A stretch of 64,000 nt of DNA from Mycolicibacterium parafortuitum (GTDB taxonomy: Bacteria > Actinomycetota > Actinomycetes > Mycobacteriales > Mycobacteriaceae): the NCBI RefSeq assembly GCF_002086815.1, contig NZ_MVID01000019.1:1-64000 (forward strand), read 5' to 3'. The translations under genes were made by a program, and so were the position numbers. Positions 57,129 to 64,000 of the stretch are shown piece after piece (the stretch's first letter is position 1; every line of letters begins with the position of its first letter). The notes under the pieces are model-generated. The model saw only the letters and a program-made list of their open reading frames with translations, was not told where the DNA came from and searched no databases.

Positions 57129-59363
57129 ATGTCAGACGTTCACTTACCGGCTTACGATCGCGATGTGGTGGCGGGAGACTGGCGACCCCGTGTTCCGGCC
57201 GCGACGATCGGCCGGCCACGCATCGCCGACCGTGTGGTCGGCCGCCCGGATGCCCTTCGGCGGATGGCGGCGGCGGATGGCGGCGACGTCGTCGTGGTCT
57301 GCGGTGCTGCCGGCTACGGCAAGACCACGACCGTCGCACTGTGGGATACCTCCGACGAGCGACCGTTCGTGTGGGTGCGGGTGGACCACCTCGACGACGA
57401 TCCGGCCCACCTGCTGCTGCACATCGCGACGGCTCTGGTCCGGCCGTCGGGCAACGCGCCTGAGCTGCTGCGCTATCTGGGCGGCCCCGGCCGCAGTCCG
57501 GCGAATCAGCTGTTGCCCGAGGTGGTGCACCTGTTCGAACAGTCCGGACCGGTGGTGCTCGTCCTCGACGACGTGCACAAACTCTCCGATCCCACCGCGG
57601 TGACCACGCTGCGGATGCTGCTGCAGGAACTGCCCGCCACCGTGATCCCTGCTCTGGTGGGCCGGTTCATGCTGCCGCTGGGACTCGGCCGTCGCCGGCT
57701 GCAGCACACCGCGGTGCAGATCGACCAGGAGGTGCTGCGGTTCTCCGCCGCCGAGGCCGCGCAGGCTCTCGATTTGGCCGGCGGCGTCCACGACGAGGCG
57801 ACGGTCTCGGCGGTGATCGAGCTCTGCGAAGGTTGGCCCGCCGGGGTGATCTTGACGGCGATGGCGCTGCGAGAGGGCACGTCGCTGGAGGGCTTGGTCA
57901 GGCGCGACAACCTCGTGGTCGATTACGTGGTCGAAGAGGTCGTCGATCGCCTCGACGACGCGACCGCGGCGTTCCTGACGGAATCGGCGGTGCTGGAACG
58001 CTTCACCGCCGAGCAACTCGATGCCGTCCTCGGACGCGACGATTCGGCCCACATGCTGGCGCTGCTGTCCGGGCTGGGTAATCCGTTCCTGATCGCGGTG
58101 GATCACCACAGGGTGTGGTACCGGTATCACCATCTCTTCGGAGACGTCCTGCGGGCCCGGTTGCGCGATACGGCGCCGACGCGCTTCCGTGAACTCGCCA
58201 CCCGCGCGGCCGACCTTCTCGAGCGCGACGGTGACATCGACGGCGCGCTGGTCCAGGCCCTGGACGCCGGGGACCGTGCCCGCGCGGCCGCGTTGGCGGG
58301 TCGCGAGGCGGTCCGCCTCGGATTCGACGGGCGCGCCGGAGTGTTGGCGAGGCGGCTGGCGATGCTGGATCCCCGGACGTTCGCCGAACATCCCGATGCC
58401 GCGGTGGCGCGCGCGTGGTTGGGGGTGACGACGGCCGACGCGGAGCTGATCCAGCGTTCGTTGATGCTCGCGGTGCGCGCCGACCGGGGACAGGCACTGT
58501 CCGACGGCACTCCGTCGGTGAACGTGGCTGTGGCACTGATCAATTCACTGGTGGGCGCCGGCGGTGTCGTCGATGTGGCGCACCAGGCCGACGTTGTCCG
58601 CGCCGCGGGCGGACAGCTGGTGAACCCGTGGTGGGGAGCCGCCACCGTCATGAAGGGAACGGCGGAGGCGATGCGCGGCCAGGCGTCGCAGGCGCGCAAC
58701 CTCTTGGAATCGGCACTGGCCGTCATCGACGACCTGCCGGGGTTCCACGCCGCGGCATTGGCCCACCTCGCGTTGCTCGATCTGGCAGCGGGTAACGATG
58801 AATCGGCTGTGGAACGCAGCGAGGCCGCCCGGATGCTGGTGGACAAGTACGACCTGTGCGACGTCGTACCGATGATCGTCGTGTACGCGACCAGCGCGGT
58901 GATGGCCGCGCGCATCGGCGACGAGATCGCGGCCCGGCACTCGGCGGAAGTGACGGAGACCTTGCTTTCCCGCCTCGGCCATCTGGCTGCGCGCACTGCG
59001 CTTCTGGGTCACGGCCTGCTTGCGTGGACGGCCGCGGTGGTCCAGGACGCCGAGCTGCTCCGCAGGCATTTGTCGGTGGCCGAGCGCCTCTGTCACCGGG
59101 AACCGTACGCGCTGGCACTGATTCAGCGGGTCGATCGGGTCAAGGCGATGGTCGCAGGTGGTGCCCGCCCGTTGACCGCCGCCGAACTGCGCCTGCTGCC
59201 CTATCTCGCCAAGCATCTGTCGTTGCAGCAGATCGCCGCGGATCTGGTGATCGGACGGGAGACAGTCAAGACCCAGGCGGCATCGATCTACCGCAAGCTC
59301 GGGGTGACGTCTCGTGGCGAGGCGGTCGCCGAGGCGAAACGGGTCGGGCTGATCCCGGATTGA
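57129..59363 (+). CDS. MalT-type LuxR-family ATPase regulator
   Basis: A 744-residue signal-transduction ATPase of the LuxR/LAL group. P-loop GAAGYGKTTT (59-68), Walker B VVLVLDDVHKL, a winged-helix region, TPR-like helical repeats (about 400-640) and a C-terminal LuxR helix-turn-helix (TAAELRLLPYLAKHLSLQQI, then AADLVIGRETVKTQAASIYRKLG). Activated by an unknown ligand, such proteins oligomerise and switch on target promoters. ATG at 57129. It ends 3 bp from the convergent DyP operon and is the best local candidate to control it (inference). Confidence 0.88.
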   Translation: MSDVHLPAYDRDVVAGDWRPRVPAATIGRPRIADRVVGRPDALRRMAAADGGDVVVVCGAAGYGKTTTVALWDTSDERPFVWVRVDHLDDDPAHLLLHIATALVRPSGNAPELLRYLGGPGRSPANQLLPEVVHLFEQSGPVVLVLDDVHKLSDPTAVTTLRMLLQELPATVIPALVGRFMLPLGLGRRRLQHTAVQIDQEVLRFSAAEAAQALDLAGGVHDEATVSAVIELCEGWPAGVILTAMALREGTSLEGLVRRDNLVVDYVVEEVVDRLDDATAAFLTESAVLERFTAEQLDAVLGRDDSAHMLALLSGLGNPFLIAVDHHRVWYRYHHLFGDVLRARLRDTAPTRFRELATRAADLLERDGDIDGALVQALDAGDRARAAALAGREAVRLGFDGRAGVLARRLAMLDPRTFAEHPDAAVARAWLGVTTADAELIQRSLMLAVRADRGQALSDGTPSVNVAVALINSLVGAGGVVDVAHQADVVRAAGGQLVNPWWGAATVMKGTAEAMRGQASQARNLLESALAVIDDLPGFHAAALAHLALLDLAAGNDESAVERSEAARMLVDKYDLCDVVPMIVVYATSAVMAARIGDEIAARHSAEVTETLLSRLGHLAARTALLGHGLLAWTAAVVQDAELLRRHLSVAERLCHREPYALALIQRVDRVKAMVAGGARPLTAAELRLLPYLAKHLSLQQIAADLVIGRETVKTQAASIYRKLGVTSRGEAVAEAKRVGLIPD

Positions 59364-59366
59364 CGC

Positions 59367-59762
59367 TCAGCGGCCCTTGGACCAACTCCACGCGGTCAAT
59401 CTCCAACCGGACCCGCTGTTGCGCAGCGCGACGGTGAAGGTGGACCCGGTCTGGGTGCGCTGGGCACCGGCGACCGAGAAGGCCATGGCGGCCGGCACCA
59501 CCACATAGCCGAATATGCCGTTGTCCTCGACGTGGCTCGGGTCGCCGAGCGTGATGTGATAGCCGCTGAAGCCGAGATGCTCGCTCTCGGCCATCACGTC
59601 ACGCCACCACGCGCGGGTTGCGGTGGGACCTTGCCAGGTATGCGGCGGCATGCCGTCGAGGATCTGCATGGTGTCGTCACAGGCCGCCGCCATCGCATCG
59701 ATGTCGGCGGCGTCGAACGCCGCGACGTAGCGACGCACCGCGTCAAAAGGACTGTCAGCCAT
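59367..59762 (-). CDS. SnoaL/NTF2-like protein, last gene of the DyP operon
   Basis: A 131-residue SnoaL-like protein (DAVRRYVAAFDAADIDAMAAAC, HTWQGPTATRAWWRDVMAESE and the strands TVALRNSGSGWRLTAWSWS). The predicted fold is a cone with a hydrophobic pocket. Its ATG overlaps the preceding gene by 8 bp, so it is translated with it. Role in the DyP cluster unknown; small-molecule binding is likely. Confidence 0.8.
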   Translation of the reverse strand: MADSPFDAVRRYVAAFDAADIDAMAAACDDTMQILDGMPPHTWQGPTATRAWWRDVMAESEHLGFSGYHITLGDPSHVEDNGIFGYVVVPAAMAFSVAGAQRTQTGSTFTVALRNSGSGWRLTAWSWSKGR

Positions 59763-60771
59763 AGGCCATCGTCGCCACGTTGCGCCACAGGTTGTGCAGG
59801 CTGGCCGACGCGCCGAAGAGCGTGGTGAAGTGCGTGGAGTCCAGCAGCACGATGTCACCGGCCCGGTCCCCGTCAGGAGGCATCCAGATGACCGCGTTGA
59901 ACGCGGTATTGCCGGCAACGGTGAACGGGTGCGGTCGGCGCGGGTCGATGGGTTGGCGGGCCAGCACACGCAGATTGGCGCCCTCCGGGGCGGTCAGTTC
60001 GTAGTGCGGAAGGTGCTGATGGAAGCTCAGGGCGGGCACGTCGGCGAGAAGACCTTTCTCGTCGCAGTCACGATAGGCGGTCAGTTCCACCGGGTCTCGC
60101 GTGCCTTCGACAACCGCGGGCCGTAGACCCCAGATGTTGTGCACGGGCACCCCGAGCGCGCGCATCAGCGACCGGGTGTACCTGCTGAACCGTTGCTGGC
60201 GGGGCACCAGCCGGTCTCCGTGATGTTCGTATTCGATCTGCCGCTGGTTGAGGTCGTCGGTGAACCCGACATCGTGATGGGGGGCCAGCAGCAGGCATGT
60301 GCCCTCGCGGCGTAGCCATTCCCGCAGCGCCTGCACTTCGCCGCGGGTGGCCTCCAATTCGGAGTTCAGGTGGTCCAGACCGAACACCATCAGCGTGTCG
60401 GTATCGGCCAGGATGCGTTCGTCGATGGGTTGGGTGTAGCCGGCCTGGTCGACCCGCTGGAAGACACCGACCGGGTGCCCGGTGAGTTCTGCGACCAGAT
60501 CCTGAAAGGTCAGCGTCGAGCGGTGGAACAACTCCAGCGTTCCGGCGATGCCCTGAAGGAAATTCGCGGCGCCGAATCCGGGTGTCTCGTAACCGGGGTA
60601 CGCCACGTTGCGGACTTCGGTCATGGTCGAGAAGCGGTTACTCATCGCGGCCGGATCACGCTGCGCTTCCCAGGGATAACTCCATGTCCAGTAGATGCTG
60701 ACGCGCCGCTGTCCGTCGCGGGGCCGCGCCACGTGGTCCTGGTTGTAGGTGCGGGCTGGACGCAGGGTCAT
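59755..60771 (-). CDS. Uncharacterised protein, GATase-like core, DyP operon
   Basis: A 338-residue soluble protein without a recognised named family. The centre looks like a Rossmann-like class I glutamine-amidotransferase/ThuA-type fold: DTDTLMVFGLDHLNSELEAT, EVQALREWLRREGTCLLLAPHHD with no clear nucleophilic Cys at the usual elbow. The C-terminus (AGDIVLLDSTHFTTLFGAS) has a His/Thr-rich strand. The ATG at 60771 sits six bases after GGGAG and is preferred over the ATG at 60774. Between the DyP and the NTF2-like gene in the same operon. Confidence 0.65.
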   Translation of the reverse strand: MTLRPARTYNQDHVARPRDGQRRVSIYWTWSYPWEAQRDPAAMSNRFSTMTEVRNVAYPGYETPGFGAANFLQGIAGTLELFHRSTLTFQDLVAELTGHPVGVFQRVDQAGYTQPIDERILADTDTLMVFGLDHLNSELEATRGEVQALREWLRREGTCLLLAPHHDVGFTDDLNQRQIEYEHHGDRLVPRQQRFSRYTRSLMRALGVPVHNIWGLRPAVVEGTRDPVELTAYRDCDEKGLLADVPALSFHQHLPHYELTAPEGANLRVLARQPIDPRRPHPFTVAGNTAFNAVIWMPPDGDRAGDIVLLDSTHFTTLFGASASLHNLWRNVATMAYG

Positions 60772-60773
60772 CA

Positions 60774-62105
60774 TCACTCCCGGGTTCCGGCGGCGGCGAG
60801 ATAGCGCAGTGCGTCGAGGCCCGGAAGGAAGAAGTAGGCACCTCCGCGCAGCGTGGTGAACGCCGGTATACCCCGGTGCACCTTACGGATGGGGCGTTTC
60901 GGCATGGTGAAGTCCAGCGTTCCGTCCTGCGTGCCGCAGATCGGGTCGCGTTCGTTGCCGAGTTCGTGGAAGGACCTGTCGTTGATCCACACGTTCTGCG
61001 CGAACTCGAACTGCCGCACCAGGTCTGCGCAGATGATGAACGCGGCGATACCGCGCTCGATGTCGTCGTCGGGTGCGCCGTCGGGCAGTGCCGGCCCGTA
61101 GGTCGCACCCCTGCGGATCATCCTGCGCCGGTTCATGAAGTGCGCGGTGTCGCGCGGATTGAGCCGGCGAGCGTGAGACCCCAGCGGGCAGGCATACCCG
61201 AACGGATCCATCTCCTTGTAGTTGAAGTCGTTGTTGCGCATCGGGTCGGCACCCAGTTCGGGGTCGTCGTGCTCGGGCGCGAGAACCAGCGGTGCGCCGC
61301 TGCGCCAGCGGCCCATGAATTTCGCCGCCAGCAACTCCTGCTCCTCGGGAGTCTCGGCGTTGTCGGACAGGTAGGAACGGAACGCGCCGACGTGTTCTTC
61401 GAGCCGCCGGTAGGCCATGTAGCTTCCGTTGCGGGACAGTTCAGTTGGTTCGGGAAGGCCGGCCACGGGGCCGTCTTCGTCGGGGTATCCGAGGATGAAC
61501 TCGCCGGGCTGCAACGCTGGGCCCGACCCCGGAGTCGGGTCCTCCCCCGAGCCCTTCATGACCGGCTGGGACAACCGGTCGCGGAAGCCGAAATGGTCGT
61601 GCGCGTAGTTGAACGGCGGATGAGCGTTCAGATCCAGATACGACAGCGTGCGGACACCGTCGCAGCGGGCCACCAGATCGTCGTGTGCGCCCACGCAGCG
61701 GGCATGCTCGTCGTCGTCGCGGGCGAACAGGATCGCGATGGCGTGCAGGTCATCTCCCGCCAGCCCGCCGAGCCAGTGCTGCGGCGCATTGACGCCGGTG
61801 TCGCCGAGGATGTCGGCGCGCGCCGCCATCCCCTCGCGGAACGCGTCGGGGAACGTCGCCAGCGCGGACTCGGGCACCCCGAGGGCGCGCAAGCCGGTCC
61901 AGGTGAACGCCAGCGTCACCCAGCGTTTCGCATCGTCCATCGTCGCCGTGACGTCGGCGGCCGATTGGACGACATCGAGAAGTTCGGTCAGCCACGCCCG
62001 CCCGCCCTCCGCGTGATCGAAGGTCAGGAACTCGTAACGTCCCGTCATCGCCGGTGTCCGGGTGAGCAGGATGTGCTGAATGTCGTCCAGTTCCAGCGTA
62101 CTCAT
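60774..62105 (-). CDS. DyP-type peroxidase with variant GxxDG motif
   Basis: A 443-residue dye-decolourising-type haem peroxidase. Family signs are GFRDRLSQP (173-181, position of GxxDG with catalytic Asp176 present but the following Gly replaced by Arg), GEFILGYPDEDG (201-212), proximal His311 in CPLGSHARRLNPRD and the Arg-rich NRRRMIRRGATYG (distal Arg). No signal peptide or Tat motif is visible, so it is probably cytoplasmic unless loaded into an encapsulin. It uses peroxide to oxidise bulky substrates. It is flanked by genes with unknown roles in one operon. Confidence 0.83.
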   Translation of the reverse strand: MSTLELDDIQHILLTRTPAMTGRYEFLTFDHAEGGRAWLTELLDVVQSAADVTATMDDAKRWVTLAFTWTGLRALGVPESALATFPDAFREGMAARADILGDTGVNAPQHWLGGLAGDDLHAIAILFARDDDEHARCVGAHDDLVARCDGVRTLSYLDLNAHPPFNYAHDHFGFRDRLSQPVMKGSGEDPTPGSGPALQPGEFILGYPDEDGPVAGLPEPTELSRNGSYMAYRRLEEHVGAFRSYLSDNAETPEEQELLAAKFMGRWRSGAPLVLAPEHDDPELGADPMRNNDFNYKEMDPFGYACPLGSHARRLNPRDTAHFMNRRRMIRRGATYGPALPDGAPDDDIERGIAAFIICADLVRQFEFAQNVWINDRSFHELGNERDPICGTQDGTLDFTMPKRPIRKVHRGIPAFTTLRGGAYFFLPGLDALRYLAAAGTRE

Positions 62106-62136
62106 CACTGTTATCTGTTCTTCGCGCAAGCGCTCA

Positions 62137-62697
62137 TCACTGCATCTGATCGAGCATCGTCGAGAAAGCATCCTTGAGGCGCAACGCCTTCTTGATCTCG
62201 TCGGCGGTCACATACGGGTACTCGCCGTATTCGAGGAAGCTCGGGTATTGGTGGTCGCGGACGAACTTGATGAACGCCTCCGGGTTGGTCTGCCAATCCT
62301 CGGGAAAGCCTTCGAGATTGGTGAACACAGTCGTGATCCCGGTGGCGCTGAACAGGCGCACCGCGTCTTCGGTGTACTTGTCGAAATCGGTGTCGAAGAT
62401 GCCCTGGTACTGGAAATGCAGACCGGATCCGACATCGAAGAGCACCCAGCGTAGGTAGTGCAGGCGCAGCGGCGCGAGCACGTCGGGGCTGCCGGCGACG
62501 GCGTCCTCGATCTGTTTGCCGTACGCGCGCACCGACTCTTCGCGCCCTTGCTTGACCTTCGCGATGATGGAGAAGCCGTGACACGCCGGGGTGCGTGGAT
62601 ACGTGGGCCCGTAGCGCCCCCGCTCGAGTTCGAAGTAGCCCTCGGGCGGGATCGCCATGGCCGACGGTTGTGACCAATTGTTTTCCCGTGCAACCAT
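62137..62697 (-). CDS. Uncharacterised protein, first gene of the DyP operon
   Basis: A 186-residue soluble protein with no recognised family. After an N-terminal arm come alpha/beta stretches (GFSIIAKVKQGREESVRAYG, LHYLRWVLFDVGSGLHFQY) that resemble a ferredoxin-like fold seen in DyP-related proteins. Several aromatics and His (CHGFS, HFQYQG) could hold haem or an aromatic compound. GGAGG precedes the ATG at 62697. It starts a four-gene operon (this gene, DyP, GATase-like, NTF2-like) and faces the secreted pair across 207 bp. Confidence 0.7.
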   Translation of the reverse strand: MVARENNWSQPSAMAIPPEGYFELERGRYGPTYPRTPACHGFSIIAKVKQGREESVRAYGKQIEDAVAGSPDVLAPLRLHYLRWVLFDVGSGLHFQYQGIFDTDFDKYTEDAVRLFSATGITTVFTNLEGFPEDWQTNPEAFIKFVRDHQYPSFLEYGEYPYVTADEIKKALRLKDAFSTMLDQMQ

Positions 62698-62756
62698 GCT
62701 GAACCTCCGGAAGGGTCGACGCCCACGACCGTAGGCCGGTCCTCTCCGGCCGGACT

Positions 62757-62771
62757 CCCCCGTTTCGGGGG
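62757..62771. promoter_or_regulatory. Palindrome 1 of a paired regulatory motif
   Basis: CCCCCG-TTT-CGGGGG, within TTTCCCCCGA-N3-GGGGGA when read on the minus strand. Its centre is 46 bp from a second copy on the plus strand, and both lie between the divergent DyP operon and the secreted/hemophore pair. Confidence 0.6.
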
Positions 62772-62802
62772 AAACCCGGAAACGACGGTTCATGCCGGTT
62801 TT

Positions 62803-62817
62803 CCCCCGATGTGGGGG
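62803..62817. promoter_or_regulatory. Palindrome 2 of a paired regulatory motif
   Basis: CCCCC-GATGT-GGGGG, part of TTTCCCCCGATGTGGGGGAC on the plus strand. It matches the first palindrome, in opposite orientation, at all but a few spacer bases. Candidate binding site for the neighbouring LuxR-type regulator or another dimer. Confidence 0.6.
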
Positions 62818-62904
62818 ACGCCGCCGACGCCCCCTGGTGCCTACGGTGCCGGTACACAGTCGCGCATCGGTGGCTGCTACCGAACCAACGCATAGGAGTC
62901 GCAA

Positions 62905-63270
62905 ATGCGGTGGGTTTTACTGATTGTGCCCCCGGTGGCGATATCCACCGGGATCGCCATAGCCCCGCCCGCCGTGGCGGACTGCACGAGCGCGGGTGGG
63001 ACGACGATCTGCTCGCAGGGCACGGTGCGCGGCTCGAACACCGGGGACGGACCGAGCGGGTCGGGTCCCTACGCCCCGTACCCGTGCGATGAGAACTACT
63101 ACGACTGCGAAGCCTGGTGGGAAGCCGACTTCGACGTCATCGTCGACCCCGGCCCCGGGCCGCCCGACCTGGGGCGCCCCGGCCGTCCGGACTTCGGCAA
63201 CCCGGGACGACCCGGCGGCGGCGGTGGAGGCCGGCCCGGAGGCGGCGGTGGAGGCCGCGGCGGACGATGA
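62905..63270 (+). CDS. Secreted Gly/Pro-rich protein
   Basis: A 121-residue exported protein. Signal peptide to about PPAVADC, a short cysteine-containing part (DCTSAGGTTIC, YPCDENYYDC; four Cys, two possible disulfides) and a tail of Pro, Gly, Arg and Asp rich repeats ending in glycine runs. Function unknown. TAGGAG precedes the ATG. The hemophore-related gene starts 17 bases after its stop, so the two are co-transcribed. Confidence 0.72.
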   Translation: MRWVLLIVPPVAISTGIAIAPPAVADCTSAGGTTICSQGTVRGSNTGDGPSGSGPYAPYPCDENYYDCEAWWEADFDVIVDPGPGPPDLGRPGRPDFGNPGRPGGGGGGRPGGGGGGRGGR

Positions 63271-63287
63271 ACACGAAGGAGATCCCT

Positions 63288-63623
63288 ATGTCACCCCGTT
63301 ACCTGGCGCCCATGCTGGCCGCGATCGGCTGCGCCGCAGTGCTCGGCACCGCCGCACCCGCCGCGGCCCAACCGCCGCCCTCGCCGCCGAACTGCTCCTC
63401 GGCGGATCTCACGGGAACGCTGACCGGGGTGATGGCAGCCACGTCGGCGTACCTGTTCACCCATCCGCAGGTCAACGACTTCTTCTCCAGCCTCAAGGGG
63501 CAACCTCCGGAGGAACGGCGCGCCGCACTGCAGACCTTCATGGACCAGAATCCGCAGGTGCGTGCCGAGTTACAGGGGATTCGCCAGCCGATGGTGGACT
63601 TCCGCAACCGCTGCGGAGGCTGA
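63288..63623 (+). CDS. Hemophore-related secreted protein
   Basis: A 111-residue protein resembling the mycobacterial hemophore family (Rv0203 type): signal peptide to PAAAAQ, then an all-helical domain with two cysteines (PNCSSADL and FRNRCGG), PPEERRAALQTFMDQNPQVR and LQGIRQPMVDF. In M. tuberculosis Rv0203 captures haem outside the membrane and passes it to MmpL3/MmpL11. ATG at 63288 with AAGGAG upstream; an alternative ATG at 63267 gives no better signal peptide. Downstream of the Gly-rich gene and divergent from the DyP operon; its tail overlaps the XRE gene end by 54 bp. Confidence 0.83.
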   Translation: MSPRYLAPMLAAIGCAAVLGTAAPAAAQPPPSPPNCSSADLTGTLTGVMAATSAYLFTHPQVNDFFSSLKGQPPEERRAALQTFMDQNPQVRAELQGIRQPMVDFRNRCGG

Positions 63624-64000
63624 GTCGCGGCGCTGTCCGAGCGAATTGCGCAGCAGCGCGATCGTATCGGCCGCACTCGACCCGTCCTCCGTGGTCACCA
63701 GACACAACGACTGCTCCGGGGACCGCGCGATCACCAGGTTCTGCTGGGTGACGGTCAGCGGGCCCACGGTGGGATGGCGCATCCGGTAAGACCCTGCCTC
63801 ACAGGGCTTGACCCGGTGGTCGCTCCACAGCGCCGCGAAGTCGTCGCTCTTGACCGACAGTTCACCGACCAGTCCGGCCAGCAGCGCGTCATCGGGAAAC
63901 TGACCGGCGACGTGGTGCAGGTGCCCGACGACCGTGCGCGCCTTGGCCGGCCAGTCCACATAGAGCTCCCGGGTGTGCGAGTCCAGGAACAGCAGGCGCG
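63570..64000 (-). CDS. MmyB-like XRE-family regulator, C-terminal part (runs off the window)
   Basis: The frame is open from the window edge (64000) to its TGA at 63570-63572 and encodes 142 residues. RLLFLDSHTRELYVDWPAKA, LVGELSVKSDDFAALW and MRHPTVGPLTVTQQNLV match the MmyB-like ligand-binding domain (PF17765) found at the C-terminus of XRE regulators; the helix-turn-helix half lies beyond the window. These regulators often bind fatty-acid-like ligands. Its 3' end overlaps the hemophore gene by 54 bp on the opposite strand, and residues past the overlap extend the usual domain by about 20. Confidence 0.8.
   Translation of the reverse strand, partial: RLLFLDSHTRELYVDWPAKARTVVGHLHHVAGQFPDDALLAGLVGELSVKSDDFAALWSDHRVKPCEAGSYRMRHPTVGPLTVTQQNLVIARSPEQSLCLVTTEDGSSAADTIALLRNSLGQRRDSASAAVAEVHHRLANPL

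Overview
The window reads as a chromosomal segment of a fast-growing mycobacterium (Mycobacterium/Mycolicibacterium). The DNA is uniformly GC-rich, genes are tightly packed with many ATGA/GTGA overlaps, and it carries mycobacterial hallmarks: MmpS/MmpL, a DUF732 protein, an Rv0455c-like secreted protein, katG-furA, a PknF-like kinase, a PknH_C-type lipoprotein, a hemophore-related protein and two DUF7159 proteins. No tRNA, rRNA, CRISPR array, transposase, phage gene or att site was recognised, and no stretch longer than 300 bases lacks a gene. All functions are inferred by reading the translated proteins; no database search was run.

Layout. 1-9 kb: end of an upstream gene and a terminator, a secreted protein, a metal-dependent hydrolase with a ferredoxin-type reductase, a Ser/Thr kinase with an NTF2-like protein, a Nudix hydrolase, an LmeA-like lipid-binding protein, two mycobacterial conserved proteins and a cytochrome P450. 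9-13.9 kb: a siderophore-export locus (mmpS4-mmpL4-DUF732) converging on an Rv0455c homologue. 14-24 kb: MFS transporter, acyl-CoA dehydrogenase-like flavoprotein, DUF7159 protein, ethanolamine-type permease, tex with a lipoprotein, and a pyruvate-oxidase-like TPP enzyme. 24-33 kb: a stress block of katE, an AraC regulator, a PhoU-like protein, a GT4 glycosyltransferase, a STAS-HATPase fusion and furA-katG. 33-46.5 kb: acyltransferase, second DUF7159 protein, monomeric isocitrate dehydrogenase, lipoprotein, cupin, amino-acid permease, a secreted phosphodiesterase, a GAF-ANTAR regulator and a type II NADH dehydrogenase. 46.4-56.6 kb: a methyltransferase with an MTHFR-type protein, an isochorismatase-Nudix fusion, a permease, an SDR-EamA-USP operon, a bioYMN biotin transporter and a Vgb-like propeller. 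56.6-64 kb: a MalT/LuxR-type regulator facing a four-gene DyP-peroxidase operon, a divergent secreted-protein/hemophore pair, and the C-terminal part of an MmyB-like XRE regulator running off the window.

How parts work together. Three SigF-type promoters (GTTT-N15-GGGTA-x) precede the TPP enzyme, katE and the PhoU-like gene within 5.2 kb, and a STAS-HATPase protein of the kind found in partner-switching circuits lies nearby, so 22-30 kb looks like a general-stress block. The most promising candidate for an undescribed system is at the right end: the DyP operon and the hemophore pair share one divergent promoter region holding two near-identical palindromes (TTTCCCCCGA-N3-GGGGGA), with a large LuxR-family ATPase at the operon's far end. 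The DyP also has an altered GxxDG motif. Several genes have a -10 hexamer 6-7 nt before the start codon, the pattern of mycobacterial leaderless mRNAs, and this was used to choose starts.
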